The position numbers were made by a program, and so were the translations under genes. This document shows, in pieces, positions 35,162-42,391 of a stretch of 64,000 bases of DNA. The notes under the pieces were generated by a model. It saw nothing but the letters and a program-made list of their open reading frames with translations. It made no database searches and was not told the DNA's origin. Origin of the DNA: Lachnospira hominis (ex Liu et al. 2021) (GTDB taxonomy: Bacteria > Bacillota > Clostridia > Lachnospirales > Lachnospiraceae); the NCBI RefSeq assembly GCF_014287955.1, contig NZ_JACOPD010000006.1, forward strand, positions 124,001-188,000. Reading direction: 5' to 3'. Each line of letters starts with the position of its first letter. The stretch's first letter is position 1.

Positions 35162-36088
35162 ATGGACGGTATTATAAACGTATATAAGGAGCCTGGTTTT
35201 ACATCACATGATGTAGTTGCAAAACTGCGTGGCATTCTTCATATGAAAAAAATCGGTCATACAGGTACGCTTGACCCGGATGCACAGGGAGTTCTGCCTG
35301 TGTGTCTTGGGAAAGCAACAAAATTATGCGGCATGATTACCGATTGGGGAAAAACTTATGAGGCGGTTATGCTGCTTGGAAAAACAACAGATACTCAGGA
35401 CATATCAGGCTCAGTTTTATCTGTCAGTGAAGTAAATGCTGATGAGAGAAAAATTATTGACGTGATTATATCATTTGTCGGAGGATATGAACAGGTTCCA
35501 CCTATGTATTCGGCATTAAAGCATAATGGCAAGAAACTTTATGAGCTTGCCAGACAGGGAATTGAAGTTGAAAGAAAATCGCGTCATGTTGATATCGGAT
35601 TTATAAAGATTAATGAAATGAATCTGAGTGATGATGAAAAGACAGTCACATTTACAGTTGCATGTTCAAAAGGAACATATATAAGAACTCTTATTGATGA
35701 CATTGGAAAAAAACTGGGCTGCGGTGCATGCATGCTAAGTCTTAAAAGGACAAGAGTCGGACAGTTTGAAATTGATGACAGTCTTACATTAAATCAGATT
35801 TCGGCACTTTTACTAAAAGGTGAACTTGGAGAATATATAATTGCAGCTGATGATGTGTTTGATTATCCAAAACTTTCAGTTGATTCAGAATATAATAAAC
35901 TGCTGTATAACGGTAATAAGCTGCCGGTTGATGCAGTACGTGAAATTGAGCGTACACTGACACAACAGGCAGAACAAAAATATCGTATATATGATGAAAA
36001 TGGTATTTTTATAGGAATTTATGAATACATTGATTCTATGCTTGTACCTGAAAAAATATTTTACAGTGGTGAGCATGATGAAATGTGA
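35162..36088 (+). CDS. truB: tRNA pseudouridine-55 synthase
   Basis: TruB (308 residues) makes pseudouridine 55 in the T-loop. The N-terminal sequence GIINVYKEPGFTSHDVV and the catalytic motif GHTGTLDPDAQGVLP with Asp are diagnostic; CSKGTYIRTLIDDIG is also conserved. The start is ATG 35162 after AAAGGGG. ribF follows 10 bases after its stop. Confidence 0.97.
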   Translation: MDGIINVYKEPGFTSHDVVAKLRGILHMKKIGHTGTLDPDAQGVLPVCLGKATKLCGMITDWGKTYEAVMLLGKTTDTQDISGSVLSVSEVNADERKIIDVIISFVGGYEQVPPMYSALKHNGKKLYELARQGIEVERKSRHVDIGFIKINEMNLSDDEKTVTFTVACSKGTYIRTLIDDIGKKLGCGACMLSLKRTRVGQFEIDDSLTLNQISALLLKGELGEYIIAADDVFDYPKLSVDSEYNKLLYNGNKLPVDAVREIERTLTQQAEQKYRIYDENGIFIGIYEYIDSMLVPEKIFYSGEHDEM

Positions 36089-36098
36089 GGTGGCTCGG

Positions 36099-37022
36099 AT
36101 GAAGTATATTCATGGCACAGAGGATTTTACACTTGACAAAGATTCAGCAGTTACGCTTGGCAAATTTGATGGTGTCCATATGGGACACCAGAAGCTTATA
36201 TCAATTGTAGAAGAAAAAGCAAAACAAAATAATATATTGGCAGCGGCATTTACATTTGACAGAATTCCGTTAAGTATCTGTCCGCAAAGACAGCAGCATT
36301 TTATAACGACAAACAGTGAACGTCGTGCATTTATGGAGAGTCTTGGAATTAATGCCCTTATTGAGTATCCGTTTACTGAAAAACTTATGAATACGGATGC
36401 CGGGGAATTTATTGAAGATATAATAATAAGAAAACTGCGTGCGAAAGTAGTAGTTGTAGGAACTGATTATCACTTCGGCAAAGGCAGGAGCGGTGATGCA
36501 GATATGCTTGTAAAATGTGGTCCTGAATATGGTTTTGAGACGATTGTCGTTGAAAAAGAAAAATATCAGGACAAAGAGATAAGCAGTACATATGTAAGAG
36601 AAGAACTGGTGCTTGGACATATGGAAACTGTTAATGTTCTAATGGGAAGACCATATTCTATTGAAGGAATAGTGTGTCCGGGTAATCAGTTTGGAAGAAA
36701 AATTAAGATTCCTACTATGAATATTTATCCGCAGGAAAGCAAGCTTCTGCCGCCAAATGGTGTATATGCATCAATAACACAGATAGACGGAAAAGAATAT
36801 GGCGGTGTGACTAATATAGGAACAAAGCCGACGGTGAGTACAGATCAGGTTATTGGAGTTGAGACTAATCTGTTTGATTATGAAGAAGATGCATACGGAA
36901 AGCATATTAAAGTAAAACTGCTTCATTTTATACGTCCGGAGATGAAATTTGAGTCAATAGAGGCTCTTTCAAAACAAATGGAAAGTGATGCACAGTTTTC
37001 AAAAAGCATGCTGATGCTATAA
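36099..37022 (+). CDS. ribF: Bifunctional riboflavin kinase/FAD synthetase
   Basis: RibF (307 residues) makes FMN and FAD. The N-terminal nucleotidyltransferase has TLGKFDGVHMGHQKLI (HxGH) and DYHFGKGRSGD; the C-terminal flavokinase domain has GRPYSIEGIVCPGNQFGRKI and NGVYAS, then GVTNIGTKPTV. ATG 36099 follows GTGAGGTGG; in-frame starts further upstream lie within truB. It ends just before the rpsO promoter. Confidence 0.97.
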   Translation: MKYIHGTEDFTLDKDSAVTLGKFDGVHMGHQKLISIVEEKAKQNNILAAAFTFDRIPLSICPQRQQHFITTNSERRAFMESLGINALIEYPFTEKLMNTDAGEFIEDIIIRKLRAKVVVVGTDYHFGKGRSGDADMLVKCGPEYGFETIVVEKEKYQDKEISSTYVREELVLGHMETVNVLMGRPYSIEGIVCPGNQFGRKIKIPTMNIYPQESKLLPPNGVYASITQIDGKEYGGVTNIGTKPTVSTDQVIGVETNLFDYEEDAYGKHIKVKLLHFIRPEMKFESIEALSKQMESDAQFSKSMLML

Positions 37023-37029
37023 TAAATGC

Positions 37030-37058
37030 TTGCAATTATGATTTTTTTATGATATAGT
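37030..37058 (+). promoter_or_regulatory. Sigma-A promoter for rpsO
   Basis: TTGCAA at 37030-37035 and TATAGT at 37053-37058 with a 17-base spacer. The predicted start near 37065 leaves a structured leader of about 80 bases. Confidence 0.75.
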
Positions 37059-37064
37059 AGCAAG

Positions 37065-37135
37065 GTATGTGAGCCGTTATTCAGTTTCAGGACACTCCGA
37101 CCTGATTCTTAGTAACAGGCGGTTATATTAAGGAG
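37065..37135 (+). ncRNA. Structured leader of rpsO, possible S15-binding site
   Basis: An outer stem GCCGTTA (37073-37079) with TAACAGGC (37113-37120, one bulged A) encloses a hairpin TCAGG (37087-37091) with CCTGA (37101-37105). rpsO leaders bind S15 in several bacterial groups with different folds. Autoregulation here is inferred. Confidence 0.5.
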
Positions 37136-37144
37136 GATTTAAAG

Positions 37145-37411
37145 ATGATATCTAAAGAAAAGAAAACAGAGATTATTGCAGCATACGGAAGAAAGCCTGG
37201 CGATACAGGTTCTCCAGAAGTTCAGATTGCTATTCTTACAGAAAGAATTGCTGAGCTTACAGAGCATTTAAAGACTAATCAGAAAGACCATCATTCAAGA
37301 AGAGGTCTTTTAAAGATGGTTGGTAAGAGAAGAGCTCTTCTCGAGTATTTAAAGAAGACAGATATCGAAAGTTACAGAAATCTGATTGCTCGTCTTGGCA
37401 TCAGAAAGTAA
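37145..37411 (+). CDS. rpsO: 30S ribosomal protein S15
   Basis: S15 has 88 residues with [39 protein letters not shown] and [13 protein letters not shown], matching the family's usual length. AAGGAGG precedes ATG 37145. It has its own promoter and a strong terminator before pnp. Confidence 0.98.
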   Translation: MISKEKKTEIIAAYGRKPGDTGSPEVQIAILTERIAELTEHLKTNQKDHHSRRGLLKMVGKRRALLEYLKKTDIESYRNLIARLGIRK

Positions 37412-37418
37412 TTTCACT

Positions 37419-37446
37419 GGGCGGAGTGTATTTCTCCGCCCTTTTT
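37419..37446 (+). terminator. Intrinsic terminator of rpsO
   Basis: GGGCGGAG at 37419-37426 pairs with CTCCGCCC at 37434-37441 followed by five T residues. Confidence 0.92.
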
Positions 37447-37679
37447 ACGTTGGTTATTGACCGGAGCAGCTATTTTTATATGATAATCCGGCAGCTGGCG
37501 TAATAATATGAAAAGATTGAAGTGATTAGCCGAGACTGCTGAAAAATACATTATAATAATAATGCTTTTTTCAGTTGTTTCGGGCACTTCATCTTGTTGA
37601 AAACAATCGGATATACCGGCGGTGCAGGTTATGTCTGGTGAGAGATAATGATTATTGGCACCGCAGAAATGAGGAAAAG
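37447..37679 (+). promoter_or_regulatory. Leader region of pnp with terminal hairpin
   Basis: This 233-base gap has no supported gene. TATAAT at 37552-37557 may be a -10 box but no good -35 matches it. GCGGTGC at 37619-37625 is complementary to GCACCGC at 37659-37665, a hairpin ending 14 bases before the start codon of pnp. E. coli pnp has a leader hairpin cut by RNase III for autoregulation; a similar role here is only a suggestion. Confidence 0.45.
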
Positions 37680-39764
37680 ATGTATAAACAGTTTACTATG
37701 GAACTGGCCGGCAGAACTCTCCGTGTTGATATCGGAAGAGTGTGTGCACAGGCAAATGGTGCAGCATTGATGCATTATGGCGATACAGTTGTTCTTTCAA
37801 CAGCAACTGCTTCAAAAGAGCCTAGAGAGGGAATTGATTTCTTCCCATTAAGTGTTGAATATGAAGAGAAGATGTATGCAGTAGGAAAGATTCCTGGCGG
37901 ATTTAATAAGCGTGAAGGAAAGGCAAGTGAAAATGCTATTCTTACATCACGTGTTATCGACAGACCTATGAGACCATTATTCCCTAAGGATTACAGAAAT
38001 GATGTTACATTAAATAATATGGTTATGTCAGTTGATACAGAGTGCCGTCCTGAGCTTCTTGCTATGCTTGGTTCATCAATTGCAACATGTATTTCTGATA
38101 TTCCATTTGATGGTCCATGTGCAACTACACAGATTGGTCTTGTTGATGGTGAATTTATTGTCAATCCGTCACAGTCACAGTGGCAGGATGGTGACCTTCA
38201 GCTTACTGTAGCATCTACAAAGCAGAAAGTTATCATGATTGAAGCCGGTGCAAATGAGATTCCGGAAGCAAAGATGATTGAAGCTATCTATATGGCTCAT
38301 GATATCAATCAGACAATTATTGAATTTATCGATAAAATAGTTGCAGAAGTAGGTAAAGAAAAGCATACATATGTAAGCTGTGCTGTTCCTGCTGAAATGT
38401 TTGAGGCAATGAAAAAGATTGTTACTCCGGAGCAGATGGAGGAAGCAGTATTTACTGATGATAAGCAGACAAGAGAAAAGAATATTGATGAAGTGACAGA
38501 AAAGATGGCAGAAGCTTTTGCTGATAATGAAGAATGGCTTGCAGTTCTCGGCGAAGCCGTTTATCAGTATCAGAAGAAGACTGTACGTAAGATGATTCTC
38601 AAAGACCATAAGAGACCAGATGGACGTGTTATCAACCAGATTCGTCCATTGTCAGCAGAGGTTGACCTTATTCCTAGAGTTCATGGTTCTGCTATGTTTA
38701 CAAGAGGACAGACACAGATTTGTGATGTGGTAACACTTGCACCATTATCAGAAGCACAGAAGGTAGATGGTCTTGATGATAATGTTACAACAAAGAGATA
38801 TATTCACCAGTACAACTTCCCATCATACTCAGTTGGTGAGACAAAGCCATCAAGAGGTCCGGGACGTCGTGAAATCGGACATGGTGCATTGGCAGAAAAG
38901 GCACTTGTACCTGTTCTTCCATCAGAAGAAGAATTCCCATATGCAATCCGTGCTGTATCCGAGACATTTGAATCAAATGGTTCTACATCAATGGCTTCAA
39001 CTTGTGCGTCATGCATGTCACTTATGGCAGCTGGTGTTCCTATTAAGAGAATGGTTGCTGGTATTTCATGCGGACTTGTTACAGGTGATACAGATGATGA
39101 TTATATCGTTCTTACAGATATTCAGGGACTTGAAGATTTCTTTGGTGATATGGACTTTAAGGTAACAGGTACTACAGAGGGTATTACAGCAATCCAGATG
39201 GATATTAAGATTCACGGTCTTACAAGACCTATTGTTGAAGAGGCTATCGCAAGAACAAGAGAAGCCAGACTTTTCATTATGGATACATGTATGAAGCCTG
39301 CAATTGCTGAACCTAGAAAGACAGTTGGTGAATATGCACCTAAGATTATCCAGACAACTATTGATCCTGCAAAGATTGGTGAAGTAGTTGGACAGCGTGG
39401 TAAGACAATCAATGCAATTATTGATGAGTGCGGTGTTAAGATTGATATCACAGATGATGGTTTCGTATCTGTATGTGGACTTGACCAGGCTGGCATGGAT
39501 CAGGCTATGAAGTATATCAAGACAATCGTAAACGACTTCGTCGAAGGTGAAATTTACGAAGGTAAAGTAGTAAGTATTAAAGAATTCGGTGCATTTATCG
39601 AATTCGCACCTGGCAAGGAAGGAATGGTTCACATTTCTAAGGTGGCAAATGAAAGAATTGAACATGTTGAAGATGTTCTTACACTAGGTGATCATGTTAA
39701 ATGTAAATGTATGGGCAAGGATAAGATGGGAAGAATCAGCTTCTCAATCAAGGATGCCCAGTAA
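37680..39764 (+). CDS. pnp: Polyribonucleotide nucleotidyltransferase (PNPase)
   Basis: PNPase (694 residues) degrades RNA phosphorolytically from the 3' end. It has two RNase PH-like cores (DIGRVCAQANGAALMHYGDT and RPLSAEVDLIPRVHGSAMFT), a KH domain (VGQRGKTINAIIDECGVKID) and an S1 domain (GEIYEGKVVSIKEFGAFIEF). Its C-terminus ends right after S1, without the longer tail some have. GAGG at 37671-37674 sets ATG 37680; a longer frame from 37575 runs through the leader hairpin and is not supported. Confidence 0.97.
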   Translation: MYKQFTMELAGRTLRVDIGRVCAQANGAALMHYGDTVVLSTATASKEPREGIDFFPLSVEYEEKMYAVGKIPGGFNKREGKASENAILTSRVIDRPMRPLFPKDYRNDVTLNNMVMSVDTECRPELLAMLGSSIATCISDIPFDGPCATTQIGLVDGEFIVNPSQSQWQDGDLQLTVASTKQKVIMIEAGANEIPEAKMIEAIYMAHDINQTIIEFIDKIVAEVGKEKHTYVSCAVPAEMFEAMKKIVTPEQMEEAVFTDDKQTREKNIDEVTEKMAEAFADNEEWLAVLGEAVYQYQKKTVRKMILKDHKRPDGRVINQIRPLSAEVDLIPRVHGSAMFTRGQTQICDVVTLAPLSEAQKVDGLDDNVTTKRYIHQYNFPSYSVGETKPSRGPGRREIGHGALAEKALVPVLPSEEEFPYAIRAVSETFESNGSTSMASTCASCMSLMAAGVPIKRMVAGISCGLVTGDTDDDYIVLTDIQGLEDFFGDMDFKVTGTTEGITAIQMDIKIHGLTRPIVEEAIARTREARLFIMDTCMKPAIAEPRKTVGEYAPKIIQTTIDPAKIGEVVGQRGKTINAIIDECGVKIDITDDGFVSVCGLDQAGMDQAMKYIKTIVNDFVEGEIYEGKVVSIKEFGAFIEFAPGKEGMVHISKVANERIEHVEDVLTLGDHVKCKCMGKDKMGRISFSIKDAQ

Positions 39765-39775
39765 GGAGGATTGAA

Positions 39776-40195
39776 ATGATAGATAATAATTGTGCTTATT
39801 GTGTAGAAGGCGATTTGGTCGCTAAGTTTGGTATTAAGATTTGCGAGCTTGAAACTTCAAAGGTATATCTTTTCAAGGAGCAGAGCCATCTTGGAAGATG
39901 TATTGTTGCCCATAAGAAGCATGTAGGTGATATGAATGAGCTCACAGCAGAAGAAAGAGCTGCATATTTTGAGGATGTTGCAAGAGTTGCAAGAGCAATT
40001 ATGGCTGCATTCCATCCTGATAAAGTAAATTATGGTGCATATGGTGATACAGGTCATCATCTTCATTTCCATCTTTGCCCTAAGTACAAAGATGAATTTG
40101 AATGGGGTGGCGTATTCCTTATGAATCCTGATAAGAAGTATCTTTCAGACGAAGAATATGCTGATATGATTGCAAAGATTAAGGCTAATCTTTAA
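39776..40195 (+). CDS. HIT-family nucleotide hydrolase or transferase
   Basis: The 139-residue protein has the histidine triad near residue 98, GHHLHFHLCP (HxHxH followed by hydrophobics). N-terminal CAYC may bind a metal in place of the usual zinc ligands. HIT proteins hydrolyse AMP conjugates or dinucleoside polyphosphates; the substrate is not evident. AAGGAGG precedes ATG 39776. It follows pnp by 11 bases and is probably co-transcribed. Confidence 0.9.
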   Translation: MIDNNCAYCVEGDLVAKFGIKICELETSKVYLFKEQSHLGRCIVAHKKHVGDMNELTAEERAAYFEDVARVARAIMAAFHPDKVNYGAYGDTGHHLHFHLCPKYKDEFEWGGVFLMNPDKKYLSDEEYADMIAKIKANL

Positions 40196-40221
40196 TTAAA
40201 AATATTTTTATAATAATGCTT

Positions 40222-40270
40222 ACATACCTGTGATATATTTGATGTAAATATATTACAGGTATGTTTTTTA
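40222..40270 (+). terminator. Terminator after the HIT gene
   Basis: ACATACCTGT at 40222-40231 pairs with ACAGGTATGT at 40255-40264; inner bases GATATATT and AAATATAT extend the stem. It is followed by TTTTTT. Confidence 0.85.
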
Positions 40271-40296
40271 TATAGAAAAATTTGGAGGATAAAGGT

Positions 40297-40505
40297 ATGC
40301 GTGAAGACACGGAATTGTTGCTGTAATCATATATAAATCCGGTTCGGCAATGTCGATGACAGAAACGGTAAAATATTTAGATAATCTTGACAGTGCTGTA
40401 ACAAAAGCAAATGAGGCATTGCATAATACAGTTATGACTTCTGCTGGAAAGATAAATCAGAATCCCAATCTTGATGGATTTAAACTGCAAATACGGGAAG
40501 TGTAA
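40297..40505 (+). pseudogene. Small frameshifted gene, unknown product
   Basis: A good ribosome site (TTTGGAGGA at 40281-40289) precedes ATG 40297, but that frame stops after nine codons (MREDTELLL). Shifting by one base after codon five restores a frame reading GIVAVIIYKSGSAMSMTETV and on to QIREV with stop at 40503-40505. From the internal ATG 40350 this alone would give 51 residues, but no ribosome site stands before it. I do not recognise the product. The stop lies in the loop of the following terminator. It could be a decayed gene, a sequencing error, or a programmed shift. Confidence 0.45.
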
Positions 40506-40526
40506 AAACACTTCCCGTGATATTTT
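40494..40526. terminator. Bidirectional terminator between convergent genes
   Basis: CGGGAAGTG at 40494-40502 and CACTTCCCG at 40509-40517 form a perfect nine-base stem, with TGATATTTTT on the + side and a T-run in the loop when read on the minus strand. It separates the small gene from kdgK. Confidence 0.75.
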
Positions 40527-40543
40527 TATATCAAATTAAATTT

Positions 40544-41548
40544 TTATCTTGAGACTTCGTTTCCACTTGCTGAAAATGCAAGCTTCATAACTTCGTCAAC
40601 AGTTACAAGGTTGAAATCACCGCTTACTGTATGCTTTAAGCAGCTTGCTGCATTTGCAAATTCGACGGTTTTCTGAGGATCAAAGTTGTTGATTATGCTG
40701 TATATGATTCCGGCACAATAAGCATCGCCGGCACCGATATAATCAAGAATATTCATAAAATATTCTTTGCTGTAATAAGCTTTGCCTTCTGTATAAATCA
40801 TGGACTGGAGCTTAAATGTTGTGATAGAAGTTTCTGTACGCCATACAGAAGCAACCATTTTAAATGGAAAACGTTTTGTAAGTTCTTCGGCAATGTATGC
40901 ATTTTTTTCTTTATCAGATTTTGAGGCATCCATAGAAAAGATGCCTACAGCATCGTCTTCGTTAGCAATACATATATCAACATAAGGGCATAATTCGCTC
41001 ATAACTTTATTGGCTTTTTCACTTGACCAGAGCTTGCTTCTGTAATTAAGGTCGCAGCTTATTGTAAGACCTTTTTCTTTAGCCGCTTTACACGCTGCAA
41101 GAGTAATTTTTGCCATATTATCACTTATGGCAGGTGTGATTCCTGAAAAATGAAACCATGTAGCATCTTTAAAAATCTTATCCCAGTCAAAATCAGATTC
41201 TTCAGCGAGAGCAATAGCAGAACCGCTTCTGTTATAAATAACATTAGTAGGACGCTGGCTTGTCTTTTTTTCAAGGAAATAGATACCAATCTGGTCGCCG
41301 CCGCGGACAATGTTACTGATATCAACTCCATACTGACGAAGCGAATTGACAGCACTCTGTCCAATTGAATGTTCAGGAAGTTTTGTTACAAAACCGCAGT
41401 CAACGCCAAAGTTGGCAAGTGATACAGCAGTGTTAGCCTCACCTCCGCCATAAACAGCTTCAAATTCATGGCATTGAGTGAATCTTTCGTTATTTTCAGG
41501 TGAAAGTCTTAACATAATTTCACCAAAAGTAATAATCTTATTTTTCAT
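40544..41548 (-). CDS. kdgK: 2-dehydro-3-deoxygluconokinase, PfkB family
   Basis: The 334-residue sugar kinase has GEIMLRLSPENNERFTQ at the start, YGGGEANTAVSLANFG (PfkB motif 1), and DYIGAGDAYCAGIIYS (motif 2 with catalytic Asp). The N-terminal pattern fits KDG kinase, which phosphorylates 2-keto-3-deoxygluconate from pectin or uronate breakdown; substrate assignment is by similarity only. It stands alone on the minus strand, with GGAGAA before its ATG and a cre-like palindrome 43 bases upstream. Confidence 0.85.
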   Translation of the reverse strand: MKNKIITFGEIMLRLSPENNERFTQCHEFEAVYGGGEANTAVSLANFGVDCGFVTKLPEHSIGQSAVNSLRQYGVDISNIVRGGDQIGIYFLEKKTSQRPTNVIYNRSGSAIALAEESDFDWDKIFKDATWFHFSGITPAISDNMAKITLAACKAAKEKGLTISCDLNYRSKLWSSEKANKVMSELCPYVDICIANEDDAVGIFSMDASKSDKEKNAYIAEELTKRFPFKMVASVWRTETSITTFKLQSMIYTEGKAYYSKEYFMNILDYIGAGDAYCAGIIYSIINNFDPQKTVEFANAASCLKHTVSGDFNLVTVDEVMKLAFSASGNEVSR

Positions 41549-41590
41549 TTTACATTTTCTCCATTCTCGTATAACTTACGTTTACTGAAT

Positions 41591-41604
41591 TGAAAGTGCT
41601 TTCA
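41591..41604. promoter_or_regulatory. cre-like or LacI-family operator before kdgK
   Basis: TGAAAGTGCTTTCA is a palindrome except for the two central bases and differs by one base from the near-ideal TGAAAGCGCTTTCA. On the minus strand a TATAAT (41609-41614 as ATTATA) stands four bases upstream, so the operator is around the transcription start of kdgK, suiting repression by CcpA or a LacI-type sugar regulator. Confidence 0.7.
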
Positions 41605-41778
41605 AAACATTATATCTATTGTAGCACATCTTTTGGCAAAATTCACTAAAAAATCTTATGTATTTGCAGCTTGTACATTTAAATAATTTGGTGATAAAAT
41701 AAGAGCATTGGAAATAAAGAAAAACTGTATTGATTTTTATTAAAATTATATCTGTATTTTGGAAATGGAGTGATGTTT

Positions 41779-42279
41779 ATGTATAATGAATTAACTGAAA
41801 ATGATATAAAGAAAATGGAAAAGGAAATAGAATACAGAACACTTGTAGTAAGAAAAGAGGCTCTTGAAGATGTTAAGACAGCTAGAGCACATGGCGATTT
41901 GAGTGAAAATTTTGAGTATCATGCAGCAAAACGTGAGAAAAACAGAAATGAGAGCAGAATACGTTATCTCCAGAGAATGATAAAGACAGCAAAAATTATA
42001 TCAGACGAGTCAGCTGATGATGAGGTTGGTGTTAATAATATAGTTGAATTATTTTATGAGGATGATGAAACTACTGAAAAAATCAAGCTTGTGACTACTG
42101 TAAGAGGAGATTCACTTGAGGGACTGATAAGCATTGAATCACCACTTGGAAAGGCACTTCTTGGACATAAGGCTGGAGACCGTGTTTTAATAGAAGTAAA
42201 TTCGAGTGTAAGTTATTATGTCAGAATTAAGTCAATAGAAAATTCAGATGACAGCACAGACGAAATTCAGCCATATTAA
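41779..42279 (+). CDS. greA: Transcription elongation factor GreA
   Basis: The 166-residue protein has the GreA coiled coil (KKMEKEIEYRTLVVRKEALE) with the tip ARAHGDLSENFEYHAAK containing acidic residues, then the globular C-domain (GLISIESPLGKALLGHKAGD). It rescues backtracked RNA polymerase by stimulating transcript cleavage. TGGAG at 41766-41770 points to ATG 41779 rather than GTG 41770 or ATG 41773. Confidence 0.94.
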   Translation: MYNELTENDIKKMEKEIEYRTLVVRKEALEDVKTARAHGDLSENFEYHAAKREKNRNESRIRYLQRMIKTAKIISDESADDEVGVNNIVELFYEDDETTEKIKLVTTVRGDSLEGLISIESPLGKALLGHKAGDRVLIEVNSSVSYYVRIKSIENSDDSTDEIQPY

Positions 42280-42312
42280 TTTTAATTATTTCTAATAAAA
42301 AAATATTAATGC

Positions 42313-42341
42313 TTGACAGATGGAAAGTATTCTGATAATAT
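42313..42341 (+). promoter_or_regulatory. Sigma-A promoter for the helicase gene
   Basis: A consensus TTGACA at 42313-42318 with TAATAT at 42336-42341 and a 17-base spacer. Confidence 0.75.
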
Positions 42342-42391
42342 AATGTTATAAAAATATATTTTTAATAATATTATTGAAGAGGTGATATGTA

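Noticed and set aside
37575..37679. N-terminal extension of PNPase
   Set aside because: It runs through the hairpin leader and is unlike PNPase; GAGG before ATG 37680 fits.
39066..39665. Antisense open frame of about 199 residues within pnp
   Set aside because: It lies wholly against a conserved PNPase, has Cys/Asn/Tyr-rich low-complexity content typical of shadow frames, and no ribosome site.
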